A stretch of 64,000 bases of DNA from Lacrimispora algidixylanolytica (GTDB lineage Bacteria > Bacillota > Clostridia > Lachnospirales > Lachnospiraceae): positions 1 through 64,000 of the forward strand of contig NZ_MCIA01000010.1 in NCBI RefSeq assembly GCF_003609635.1, written 5' to 3'. The position numbers were made by a program, and so were the translations under genes. Position 1 is the first letter of the stretch. Each line of letters begins with the position of its first letter. Under the pieces are notes generated by a model. It saw only the letters and a program-made list of their open reading frames with translations, did not search any database and was not told the DNA's origin. Of this stretch, positions 35,839 through 43,375 are shown piece by piece.

Positions 35839-35877
35839 GTTTCTGCTACATAAATGTCAATATCATGTTTCATATAA

Positions 35878-35912
35878 AAAAATGCCTGTCGGATGATAGG
35901 CATTTTTTTTTG
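35878..35912 (+). terminator. Terminator after nagE
   Basis: AAAATGCCTGTC pairs with GATAGGCATTTT around GGAT and is followed by a T run of ten. Confidence 0.93.
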
Positions 35913-36261
35913 GATATATTGGAAGAGATCAAAATGAGATATTTAGGGGGATATAAGTGGAGAAAATTGTTAGTAAGGGTAAAAAGCAGAAGTCATTGAA
36001 GCAATGAAAGAAAAGGATTATAATATAAAGGGGTTTCATGATGTATCTATAGAGGCCGGAAACTATTTTAATTACAAAAAAGGTATAAAGGAGCAGTTTG
36101 TTTTATTACAAATAAATTGATTGGATATATAGGATAACTCAATATTAATAAACTACAAAATACTACTTACGGAGATTAGAACTGCCATGACGGTACGAAT
36201 ACAGTTCAAATTTGCTTTGGTATGTTTTTTACTAAAAAGAAGAAATGGTAAATGAGGTAAA
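35913..36261. other. Spacer with a possible gene remnant
   Basis: One frame encodes 38 residues from an ATG at 36004 to a TGA at 36120 (MKEKDYNIKGFHDVSIEAGN and onward), without a good ribosome binding site. Codons just upstream of that ATG extend the frame in a protein-like way (VIEA), suggesting the tail of a decayed gene. The family is not recognised. The remaining bases to 36261 show nothing. Confidence 0.35.
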
Positions 36262-37290
36262 ATGGAATTATATTATTATAGTCAGTTGGATAAGCAGCAA
36301 CAAAGAATTTATCAGGTCATGAAGAATGGTCTGGAGTCGCTTTCACTAAGTTTCGATGTTCAAAGAGTTGATGGAAAAGAGCTGAGTGATATTTTTAACA
36401 AGTTAAAACTTGATTGCCCGGAGATATTTTATGCTCCAACATTTCGATATTCTTACTATGAGGATTCTACGTTGGTAAAGATAAAACCGGAATACTTGTT
36501 TGATAAGAATAAAATTAAAGAGCATCAATTGGCGATGAATGCCAGAGTGGAGAAGCTCGCCCGGGTGGTGATGGATAAAAGTGACTGGGAAAAGGAGCAA
36601 TATATCCATGACTTTATCTGCGAAAGTGTCACTTACGATAAGCTGAAGAAACAATATTCACATGAAATACTAGGCCCATTGGGGCAGGGAGTTGGCGTTT
36701 GTGAAGGAATCGCAAAATCTGTGAAGATTCTTTGTGATCAGTTGTCTATTCCTTGTATTGTTGTTATTTCTGAAAATAACCCGGTTAAGAACATAAAATA
36801 TCGTCATGCGTGGAATGTGATTCGTATCAATGGAGTTTGGTATCATTTAGATGCTACGTTTGATAATACATTAGGGAAAAAAGAAGTGAGATACGACTAC
36901 TTTAATTTGGATGATAAGAGTATCTTTAAGGATCACGAAGCTTTGATATACAAAGCTCCTGCGTGTAACGAGGATAATTATTTCTACTATAAAGAGAAGA
37001 AGCTTTCTTTTACCAAGCAGGAAGATGTAGCGAAACGTTGCCAACAAGCAATTAAAAAAGGAAAAGTTCTAACCTTTCATTGGAGAGGAGGCTATCTGAC
37101 CAAAGTTGTCATGGAGGAATTACTGCAAGTCATAGCTGAGGCAGCCAAGGAAAAGAATAGGCACAGTCAGATATCTATCAACTGGCAGCAGGCAGTGATC
37201 CGTGTGAAGTTCATGGAAGAGCAAATAGAAAATTCAGTGAAAATGGAAGATGCGTACGAAGAGGAGAATGAGGCAGCGCTGATTCAATAG
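36262..37290 (+). CDS. Transglutaminase-like domain protein
   Basis: The product is 342 aa with no signal peptide. A transglutaminase-like triad is visible: Cys147 in GVGVCEGIAKS, His182 in YRHAWNVIRI and Asp197 in YHLDATFD. The region before it (about 90-140, WEKEQYIHDFICESVTYDKL) is the usual lead-in of this fold. The C-terminal 110 residues, rich in Lys and Glu, have no recognised domain. Such proteins are usually proteases or unknown-function modules rather than protein cross-linkers. The start has only a weak AATGAGG site. Confidence 0.82.
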   Translation: MELYYYSQLDKQQQRIYQVMKNGLESLSLSFDVQRVDGKELSDIFNKLKLDCPEIFYAPTFRYSYYEDSTLVKIKPEYLFDKNKIKEHQLAMNARVEKLARVVMDKSDWEKEQYIHDFICESVTYDKLKKQYSHEILGPLGQGVGVCEGIAKSVKILCDQLSIPCIVVISENNPVKNIKYRHAWNVIRINGVWYHLDATFDNTLGKKEVRYDYFNLDDKSIFKDHEALIYKAPACNEDNYFYYKEKKLSFTKQEDVAKRCQQAIKKGKVLTFHWRGGYLTKVVMEELLQVIAEAAKEKNRHSQISINWQQAVIRVKFMEEQIENSVKMEDAYEEENEAALIQ

Positions 37291-37397
37291 TTTATGGGCG
37301 GGAATCAATTCTTATAACTATTTATAACTTTTAGGTAAGTACTCCACAAAAATGTGCGTACTTGTATCATTCATTATTTAAATAATTTATAGGAAAA

Positions 37398-37438
37398 GAA
37401 GCGACTACTAATTTAATGTAGTTGCTTCTCTATTTTTT
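37398..37438 (+). terminator. Terminator after the transglutaminase-like gene
   Basis: GAAGCGACTAC pairs with GTAGTTGCTTC and is followed by TCTATTTTTT. The hairpin also covers the 3' end of the minus-strand HxlR pseudogene and could serve both strands. Confidence 0.85.
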
Positions 37439-37727
37439 CGCCCCAATCACAAAGATCGTATAGAATAGGAATGAGCGTTTCTCCACGTTCAGTTAAAGAG
37501 TATTCTACTCTAGGAGGTACTTGTGGATATTCCGCTCAACTTACAATGCCATCATTGATTAATTCTTTTAACATGACACTTAAGGTTTAAAATGAGATTG
37601 TTCCAATCAGTCGATGAAGTTCATTATGGCGTAACACCTTATTTTCTGCCAGTAGGTGTAAAATTGTCATCTTGTATTTACCTACGATTATCGACATGGT
37701 ATAACCAAACCCTGTGTCTTTCGGTAA
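37413..37727 (-). pseudogene. HxlR-family transcriptional regulator, decayed
   Basis: Minus-strand translation gives LPKDTGFGYTMSIIVGKYKM, then TILHLLAENKVLRHNELHRL and IGTISF, a TAA stop (37589-37587), TLSVMLKELINDGIVS, a TGA stop (37538-37536), and [20 protein letters not shown], ending in [12 protein letters not shown]. This is the full winged-helix core of an HxlR regulator (the [11 protein letters not shown] signature is diagnostic) broken by two in-frame stops, with no start codon left. The first stop probably replaced a Lys codon and the second an Arg codon. The gene is dead unless stops are suppressed. Confidence 0.82.
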
Positions 37728-37849
37728 GGTTCGGTAACGAAAGAGATAAAAATGCTTCATTGGTTATGAACAAATAAGACGTTGATACATAAAATACATA
37801 TAAAACCAGTATGTAAAGAGGAATTAAGTCAGAGAAGGAGAATATAATT

Positions 37850-37957
37850 ATGGAGAACAGAACTTTTATAGGGAACAATGCTACTTGTCTTGCTATAAGC
37901 GCTCAGTATTGTTGCATGTCCTGTTTTGCTATAATTAAACATTGGACTTCTGATTGA
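37850..37957 (+). pseudogene. Short ORF, possible aldo/keto reductase N-terminal remnant
   Basis: A 35-codon frame starts at an ATG with AGAAGGAG 9 bases upstream. MENRTFIGNNATCLAISAQY is followed by CCMS, which loosely resembles the aldo/keto reductase start (RTLGNN, then SAIGLGCMGMS). It lies upstream of and divergent from the broken HxlR gene, the usual place for a target of such a regulator. The match is weak and the rest of the enzyme is absent. Confidence 0.35.
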
Positions 37958-37985
37958 TGACTCGAACGATATCTTGTGAATGAAC

Positions 37986-38023
37986 AAGGGCAGTCCGAAT
38001 CAGAATTATTCGGGTTGCCTTTT
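37986..38023 (+). terminator. Rho-independent terminator
   Basis: AAGGGCAGTCCGAAT pairs with ATTCGGGTTGCCTTT and ends in TTTT. It follows the reductase remnant. Confidence 0.8.
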
Positions 38024-38250
38024 GCATTTACATTTTAGAGGGGGAATAGGAAATTTATATCCACCAGTAGAATGAAACTGTTTGAAAAGAGGAGTAACCT
38101 GCTGTCCTAAAACAATGGTTGTGAAAATACTTTAATTTTAAGATACTAGAAAGTTCACAGAGAAATAGACAAGAGTGCAGTAATTCCTGCAATCTTGTAC
38201 TTATAACCAGTCAAATGATTTTATTCTCTAGAAGGAGGTTTCTTATTTTG
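38024..38250 (+). other. Leader region of the transsulfuration pair
   Basis: About 227 bases. An ACAAGAGTGCAG/CTGCAATCTTGT hairpin lies at 38169-38198. I see no T-box signature (no GGTGG element) and no S-box pattern, so the sulfur-related control expected for these genes is not apparent. Confidence 0.4.
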
Positions 38251-39405
38251 AAAAATTATGAGTTCATAGAGTCAGCACTTATACATGGAGGTATCTATGG
38301 AGATGAACGCACCGGTGCAGTAAACACTCCAGTTTATCAGACATCAACCTATATGCAGGATGGATTAGGAAAAAACAGAGGATACGAATATTCCCGTACG
38401 GGAAACCCCACAAGAGAGGCACTAGAATTGCTGATTGCAGAACTGGAAAACGGAGATGCGGGATTTGCCTTTGCCTCCGGAATGGCAGCAATTACCGCGG
38501 TGCTTAGTCTTTTTAAAAGCGGTGACAGGATTGTTATATCAAGCAACGTCTATGGAGGTACGTTCCGTGTGCTGGATAAGGTATTTCAGAATTTCGGATT
38601 TCACTATACCATTGCCGATACCACGGATCTTGAAGCCCTTTCTAAAGTACTTACTCCAGATGTCAAAGCATTCTTGATAGAAAGTCCGGCAAATCCTCTT
38701 CTAACAGTAACCGATATAAAGGCCGTAGCGGAGCTTGCGAGAAGTAAAGGTGCTCTGCTGGTGGTGGATAATACCTTTTCAACCCCTTATATTCAACGTC
38801 CATTGGAATTGGGAGCAGATATTGTCCTTCATTCGGCTACCAAATATTTAGGTGGTCACAGTGACCTTATTGCTGGTCTTGTTGTAGTACGGTCAAAGGA
38901 GCTTGGGGAAAGGCTTCATTTCATTCAAAATGCAACAGGAGGTATTTTGCAGCCATTTGACTCATTCTTGCTTATCCGAAGTATTAAAACACTTAGCGTT
39001 CGAATGGACCGTCATGTGGAAAATACGCTGGAAATTGTGAAGCTGTTAAAGGGGAATGATGCGATAAAGACAGTTTATTATCCAGGACTTCCAGATGCAC
39101 AGGGCTATGACATCAACCAGAAGCAGGCAAAGAATGGGGGAGCTATGATCTCTTTTGAGCTTCAAGATGGGTATGATATCAGGAAGTTTTTCGAAAGTCT
39201 AAAACTGATTGCACTTGCAGAAAGCCTGGGTGGTGTGGAATCACTGGTGTGTCACCCCGCTACCATGACACATGCCTCTATCCCAAAGGAGATACGGGAG
39301 AAAGTTGGTATTACAGATGGGCTTATTCGGCTTTCGGTGGGAATTGAACATGGAAAGGATATTGCCAAAGACTTAGAACAGGCAATCCGGGAGGCAAAGT
39401 TATGA
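38251..39405 (+). CDS. Cys/Met-metabolism PLP enzyme (cystathionine gamma-synthase/lyase type)
   Basis: The product is 384 aa from a TTG start, with AAGGAGG 9 bases upstream; the twelve codons before it have no site. Fold type I signatures are YEYSRTGNPTREALE, the SGMAAITAV phosphate loop, DNTFSTPYIQRPLELGAD and the PLP-lysine Lys199 in HSATKYLGGHSD. The C-terminus SLGGVESLVCHPATMTHASI is typical. MetB, MetC and MccB members are not separable by eye. The partner gene next door points to cystathionine handling, as in the mccA-mccB pair of B. subtilis. It overlaps the next gene by four bases. Confidence 0.9.
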   Translation, partial: KNYEFIESALIHGGIYGDERTGAVNTPVYQTSTYMQDGLGKNRGYEYSRTGNPTREALELLIAELENGDAGFAFASGMAAITAVLSLFKSGDRIVISSNVYGGTFRVLDKVFQNFGFHYTIADTTDLEALSKVLTPDVKAFLIESPANPLLTVTDIKAVAELARSKGALLVVDNTFSTPYIQRPLELGADIVLHSATKYLGGHSDLIAGLVVVRSKELGERLHFIQNATGGILQPFDSFLLIRSIKTLSVRMDRHVENTLEIVKLLKGNDAIKTVYYPGLPDAQGYDINQKQAKNGGAMISFELQDGYDIRKFFESLKLIALAESLGGVESLVCHPATMTHASIPKEIREKVGITDGLIRLSVGIEHGKDIAKDLEQAIREAKL

Positions 39406-40313
39406 GCCTCTATGATTCTATGAAGGATTTAATTGGCAATACCCCCCTTGTCAGACTGAATCATCTGGGGTTTCCAGATGGGATTCAGCTTTATGCAAAG
39501 CTGGAACTTTATAATCCATCAGGAAGTGTGAAGGACCGGATTGGAACCTATATGATCCAGGATGCCGTAAAACGAGGAGTGTTAAAGCCAGGAGATACGA
39601 TCATTGAAGCTACAGCAGGAAATACAGGGCTTGGTATTGCATTTGCAGCTCTAAACCAGGGGTATCGCCTGATCTTCGTAGTTCCTGAAAAGTTCTCTCA
39701 GGAGAAGCAGATCCTTTTAAAGGCACTTGGGGCAGAAATTGTCTCTACACCTCTGGAGGAAGGTATGCTCGGGGCGACAAGAAAAGCGGAAGAGTTGCGG
39801 GCAAATATCCCTCACTCTGTAACCTTAGAACAGTTTAAAAACATGGCTAATCCACTGGCCCACTATAAGACTACCGGTCCGGAAATTTACCGGGATTTAA
39901 ATGGTGATCTGGATTATGTAGTTGCTGGTGCTGGGAGTGGGGGCACATTTGCTGGGGTTTTAAAATATTTAAAGGAGCAGGATCCAAAGATTAAAGGAGT
40001 ACTGGCGGATCCCATCGGTTCTACCATGGGTGGAGGAGAACACGCCAATTATGAGATTGAAGGCATTGGCAATGATTTTGTTGCAGATACCATGGATATG
40101 TCTCTTGTTGATCGGGTTATTAAGATTAGTGATGCGGAAGCATTTCATGAGGTGAAAAATATTGCTAGATATGAAGGAATTTTTGCAGGCTCTTCATCTG
40201 GGGCGGCTTTGGCGGCAGCCAGAAAATTAGCAGAATCCATATCATATGGTCGGATTGTCGTAATTTTTCCTGATAGAGGGGATCGGTATTTTAGCAAGCA
40301 TATTTTTGATTGA
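39402..40313 (+). CDS. Cysteine synthase/cystathionine beta-synthase family PLP enzyme
   Basis: The product is 303 aa. GNTPLVRLNHL, the PLP-lysine Lys44 in PSGSVKDRIGTYM, EATAGNTGLGIAFAA, AGSGGTFAGVLKYLKE and GIFAGSSSGAALAA are the CysK/MccA motifs. It starts inside the end of the previous gene (ATGA). With its neighbour it can join serine or O-acetylserine and homocysteine to cystathionine and cleave it to cysteine; this is inference from pairing. Its last codons contain the -35 of the following promoter. Confidence 0.92.
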   Translation: MSLYDSMKDLIGNTPLVRLNHLGFPDGIQLYAKLELYNPSGSVKDRIGTYMIQDAVKRGVLKPGDTIIEATAGNTGLGIAFAALNQGYRLIFVVPEKFSQEKQILLKALGAEIVSTPLEEGMLGATRKAEELRANIPHSVTLEQFKNMANPLAHYKTTGPEIYRDLNGDLDYVVAGAGSGGTFAGVLKYLKEQDPKIKGVLADPIGSTMGGGEHANYEIEGIGNDFVADTMDMSLVDRVIKISDAEAFHEVKNIARYEGIFAGSSSGAALAAARKLAESISYGRIVVIFPDRGDRYFSKHIFD

Positions 40314-40338
40314 CACTGAATGATTTGTGTGTTATATT
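40310..40338 (+). promoter_or_regulatory. Sigma-A promoter for the leader peptide and aspartyl-tRNA synthetase
   Basis: TTGACA (40310-40315), a 17-base spacer and TATATT (40333-40338), near consensus. The -35 overlaps the stop of the preceding gene. Transcription would start near 40345, about 24 bases before the leader peptide ATG. Confidence 0.85.
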
Positions 40339-40368
40339 CCTTTACAATTATATTTGGAGGTAGCTGCA

Positions 40369-40428
40369 ATGAATCAGTATCAACTATTTGAAAAGTTGAA
40401 TAGGGACGACGATTTACAGCGCTTGTAA
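40369..40428 (+). CDS. Leader peptide with three consecutive Asp codons
   Basis: A 19-codon ORF, MNQYQLFEKLNRDDDLQRL, has TGGAGG about 8 bases upstream of its ATG. The tandem GAC GAC GAT (40405-40413) lies seven codons before the stop, with Asn codons at positions 2 and 11. The last codons contain AGCGCTTG, which is complementary to CAAGCGCT 22 bases downstream. It lies between a near-consensus promoter and an attenuator, ahead of a gene whose product makes Asp-tRNA. Confidence 0.75.
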   Translation: MNQYQLFEKLNRDDDLQRL

Positions 40429-40532
40429 CTGTGAGAAATCATAGGTGCAAGCGCTATAAGTGTTGCACCTATGTGGAAAGTATAGGAAGAGCCACATTGG
40501 TAAATTTATTTTACTTGTGTGGCTCTTTTTTT
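40418..40532 (+). promoter_or_regulatory. Attenuator: alternative hairpins and terminator before aspS2
   Basis: Four pairings are visible. P1:P2 is AGCGCTTG (40418-40425) with CAAGCGCT (40448-40455). The second hairpin is ATAGGTGCAA (40441-40450) with TTGCACCTAT (40463-40472). The antiterminator is CCTATGTGG (40468-40476) with CCACATTGG (40492-40500), 8 of 9 pairs. The terminator is AGAGCCACA (40488-40496) with TGTGGCTCT (40518-40526), then a T run. Each neighbouring pair in this series is mutually exclusive. The 102 bases from here to aspS2 hold only a GGATAT/ATATCC hairpin near 40571-40589. Confidence 0.8.
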
Positions 40533-40634
40533 GACCATACAGGTGACTGAAAGGTTGTGATCGTATGGGATATATAGATGATATCCTTATGGATTAAAAA
40601 GCTTGTATAAAATATTATCCAGGAGGAAAGAAAA

Positions 40635-41960
40635 ATGATAAAGATAGAGGGAATGATAGAAAAAACAATAGTAGAAGCAGAAGAGCTAAGTAACCATATT
40701 GGAAAGACAATAAGGATTCATGGCAGTATCTATAAAATTAGAAGAATGAGTGACTTTGCATTTGTCTTGTTAAGAGCAAAAAGAGAAATCGTTCAATGTA
40801 TCTACTCAAGGGAAATGACCAAGTTTCTATTGGAAGAATTACAGGAAGAAAGTTGTGTAATAGTAACAGCGTATGTAAATGAAGAAAGCAGGTCAAAGAA
40901 GGGATACGATCTTCAAATACAAGATATTGAAATCTTGTCTAGACCAGAAGATTCGAGTCCAATTGTAATCAATCATAAGTTAGTTGATGCATCAATTGAA
41001 AAATTACTAGATTATCGACCAATTACACTGAGAAATGAAAAAGAGCGAGCGGTATTTAAGATTCAAGAAGGCATTGTTGATGGAATGCGTGAGTTTTTAA
41101 AGAAGGAAAAATTTACAGAGATTCGTACACCTAAAATAGTTTATGCTGGTGCAGAGGGGGGCGCTAATATCTTTCATCTTGATTATTTTGGCAGGGATGC
41201 ATATCTGGCTCAAAGCCCACAGTTTTATAAGCAAATGATGGTTGGAGTTTATGAGAGAGTATTTGAGATTGCACCTGTGTATCGAGCAGAAAAGCACGAT
41301 ACATCTAGACACTTGAATGAATATACCAGTATAGATTTTGAAATGGGGTATATTACTGGTTATGAAGAAATTATGCAAACTGAAACTATGATGTTACAGC
41401 ACGTCCTACAGTTTCTAGTAAATAATTATAAACCTGAGATATCTTTATTAAACGTAAAGTTACCAAATATAAAAGAGATCCCAGCAGTTAGGTTTATAGA
41501 GGCAAAGGAATTAGTAGCAAAAGAATACAACCGGAACATAAATGACTATGACGATTTGGAACCAGAGGAAGAGAAATTGCTTTGTAAATGGATAAAAAAG
41601 GAGATGGGAAGTGACTTTGTTTTCATAACTGGTTATCCAACTAAAAAACGACCCTTTTATGCGATGGAGAATAAAGAAAATAGGGAGGAAACACTAAGTT
41701 TTGACCTATTATTTAGAGGGGTAGAAATTACTACTGGTGGTCAAAGAATACATTCCTATCAAGAGCAGATTCGTAAGATGAAACAGAGAGGAATGGAGAT
41801 TGAACAATTTGAAAGTTATCTTATGATGCATAAATATGGAATGCCGCCTCATGGGGGACTTGGATTAGGCTTAGAGCGTTTCACCAGCAGATTATTGGAA
41901 CAGGAAAATGTAAGATTTTCAACATTATTTCCTAGAGATATGAATCGATTGGTTCCGTAG
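40635..41960 (+). CDS. Aspartyl-tRNA synthetase, archaeal type (probably non-discriminating)
   Basis: The product is 441 aa, the size of archaeal-type AspRS; the usual bacterial AspRS is about 590 aa with a GAD domain, which is missing here. An N-terminal OB-fold (about 10-105, GKTIRIHGSIYKIR) precedes the class II core: motif 2 FEIAPVYRAEKHDTSRHLNE, preceded by AQSPQFYKQMM, and motif 3 GLGLGLERF. Known clostridia carry such a second AspRS that also charges tRNA-Asn for later amidation; assignment here is by type. AGGAGG lies 7 bases upstream. Expression is probably controlled by the leader at 40369-40532. Confidence 0.9.
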   Translation: MIKIEGMIEKTIVEAEELSNHIGKTIRIHGSIYKIRRMSDFAFVLLRAKREIVQCIYSREMTKFLLEELQEESCVIVTAYVNEESRSKKGYDLQIQDIEILSRPEDSSPIVINHKLVDASIEKLLDYRPITLRNEKERAVFKIQEGIVDGMREFLKKEKFTEIRTPKIVYAGAEGGANIFHLDYFGRDAYLAQSPQFYKQMMVGVYERVFEIAPVYRAEKHDTSRHLNEYTSIDFEMGYITGYEEIMQTETMMLQHVLQFLVNNYKPEISLLNVKLPNIKEIPAVRFIEAKELVAKEYNRNINDYDDLEPEEEKLLCKWIKKEMGSDFVFITGYPTKKRPFYAMENKENREETLSFDLLFRGVEITTGGQRIHSYQEQIRKMKQRGMEIEQFESYLMMHKYGMPPHGGLGLGLERFTSRLLEQENVRFSTLFPRDMNRLVP

Positions 41961-42121
41961 AGACATAGTGATGATTGGTTGGTTTCTATGATGGAAAATG
42001 TGATTAAGATGACATGGTACGGCTTGAGCCAGATACACATAGTGATCACTCTGTCCAAGTCTATTGTTATAATTCAATGAAACAAATTTAACTTTAATTA
42101 GAAACATATCAGAATACAAAG

Positions 42122-42152
42122 ATTCCCGGGATTTGATATCCTGGGAATTTTT
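42122..42152 (+). terminator. Terminator after aspS2
   Basis: ATTCCCGGGAT pairs with ATCCTGGGAAT and is followed by TTTTT. The 160 bases between the aspS2 stop and this hairpin hold only a 10-base AGTGATCACT palindrome. Confidence 0.88.
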
Positions 42153-42177
42153 GTATATTAAATTTATGAATAAGCAA

Positions 42178-42236
42178 TTGACACCTCCACTATCTTGCAA
42201 TACAATATAGGTAAGAGGTATCTTGCATTACAAGGT
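42178..42236 (+). promoter_or_regulatory. Promoter and putative operator of the padR gene
   Basis: TTGACA (42178-42183), a 17-base spacer and TACAAT (42201-42206) form a strong promoter. TATCTTGCAATACAA, which spans the spacer and -10, is repeated 29 bases on as TATCTTGCATTACAA. The pair of direct repeats is well placed to bind the PadR protein for autorepression. Confidence 0.7.
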
Positions 42237-42269
42237 AAAGCCGATTAAATTGTACTAGGAGGTAAATTG

Positions 42270-42593
42270 TTGATATCATCACAGATGTTAAAAGGAGTAT
42301 TAGAAGGCAGTATTTTAGCTATTATTCAACAGAAAGAAGTATATGGGTATGAAATTTCGCAAACGTTGAAAGGTTATGGATTTGGAGAAATTTCTGAAGG
42401 AACAATATACCCTTTGTTACTTAGATTAGAGAAGAATGGTTGTTTGACTTCAGTGTATAGTGAATCCAAGCAAGGCCCTAAAAGGAAGTATTATTTATTA
42501 ACAGAAAAAGGCAAGCAGGAATTAGAGGAATTTCAAATTAATTTTCAAGAAATGGTGAAGGCAGTTTTTGATTTATTAGAGATAAAAAAATGA
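42270..42593 (+). CDS. PadR family transcriptional regulator
   Basis: The product is about 107 aa. A TTG start at 42270 has AGGAGG 7 bases upstream; the TTG at 42267 is also possible. The winged helix is typical: GSILAIIQQKEVYGYEISQT, EGTIYPLLLRLEKNGCL and GPKRKYYLLTEKGKQ. Such small PadR proteins usually repress their own operon, here including the next membrane protein gene. Confidence 0.92.
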   Translation: MISSQMLKGVLEGSILAIIQQKEVYGYEISQTLKGYGFGEISEGTIYPLLLRLEKNGCLTSVYSESKQGPKRKYYLLTEKGKQELEEFQINFQEMVKAVFDLLEIKK

Positions 42594-42606
42594 AAGGTGA
42601 TTGATT

Positions 42607-43278
42607 ATGAATAAAAAGACTAAAATGTTATTAAAGGAAAATAATGAATTTGAAAAATATAATTTGTCTGAGCATAGCAAAAATGTCATGACAGATATTG
42701 TGTGTTACTTAAGAGGAAGCGATCTTAGTGAGTATAATCAGGAAGTCGTTAGAAGAGATATTGATTATATGCTATCAGATGGAGAAAAGCGTGGAGAAAC
42801 AGCGGAATTGGTTGTCGGAAGAGAGTATCAGGCTTTTTGTGATGAAATTGTAAAATCATTCCCCAAGCGGACAATCGTGGAAAGGATAATAAGTGATGTC
42901 AATAATATTACATCTGCAATAAGCATTATTGCATTTATTTGGTTGTTTGTAAAAGTTACTCAATCTATTGTAGAAGGGACTTCTGTTTTTTATTTGCAAA
43001 TTACAATGGGCGAAATAATTGGTAATATGATTGCAGTCATAGAAGCAAAAGTTATATTCAACTATATTACACGTAAAGCTTTTGATGAATCTAATATCAA
43101 TAAGAATAAAATGAAGTATTTTATTCTTTCATGGCTAAAATTAACTTTATTAATCATCATCCCTGTATGCTTTTATATTTTTTTGAAAAGTCCATCATTT
43201 CCAATCGGTATGTCAGTAGCGGTTAGCATCGTTTTAATACCATTAGTGATTGGCTATATTTTGGATAAAGTAGAATAG
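42607..43278 (+). CDS. PadR-linked membrane protein (DUF1048/DUF1129-like)
   Basis: The product is 223 aa. The N-terminal 90 residues are charged and soluble (LSEYNQEVVRRDIDYMLSDG, GETAELVVGREYQAFCDEI), like the DUF1048-type proteins often encoded beside padR. Four hydrophobic segments follow (starting near ITSAISIIAFIWLFV). I chose the ATG at 42607 with AAAGGTGA upstream, 13 bases after padR. The function is unknown; a role in envelope stress or drug response is a guess from similar pairs. Confidence 0.75.
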   Translation: MNKKTKMLLKENNEFEKYNLSEHSKNVMTDIVCYLRGSDLSEYNQEVVRRDIDYMLSDGEKRGETAELVVGREYQAFCDEIVKSFPKRTIVERIISDVNNITSAISIIAFIWLFVKVTQSIVEGTSVFYLQITMGEIIGNMIAVIEAKVIFNYITRKAFDESNINKNKMKYFILSWLKLTLLIIIPVCFYIFLKSPSFPIGMSVAVSIVLIPLVIGYILDKVE

Positions 43279-43305
43279 ATTTTAAAAATTATCCCCCCTA
43301 CAGGC

Positions 43306-43334
43306 TTGTTGCAATATCATAAACCTTTTATAAT
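43306..43334 (+). promoter_or_regulatory. Promoter of the Co/Ni ECF transporter operon
   Basis: TTGTTG (43306-43311), a 17-base spacer and TATAAT (43329-43334), about 40 bases before the start. The 97-base gap is too short for a cobalamin riboswitch, and none is visible. Confidence 0.65.
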
Positions 43335-43375
43335 TATTTTATTTGAAAATCGAATCATGAAAGGTTGGTAATATT

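Noticed and set aside
37592-37777. Plus-strand 61-codon frame
   Set aside because: It runs antisense to the HxlR pseudogene, whose minus-strand translation matches a known family. It has no supporting signal.
38024-38250. Possible T-box or S-box before the transsulfuration genes
   Set aside because: No GGTGG T-box core and no S-box pattern were found; only a simple hairpin is visible.
42191-42235. CRISPR-like direct repeat before padR
   Set aside because: There are only two copies of a 15-base unit at an operator position, with no further units or cas genes.
43279-43375. Possible cobalamin riboswitch before the CbiM/NikMN gene
   Set aside because: The gap is only 97 bases and contains an ordinary promoter; it is too short for that riboswitch.
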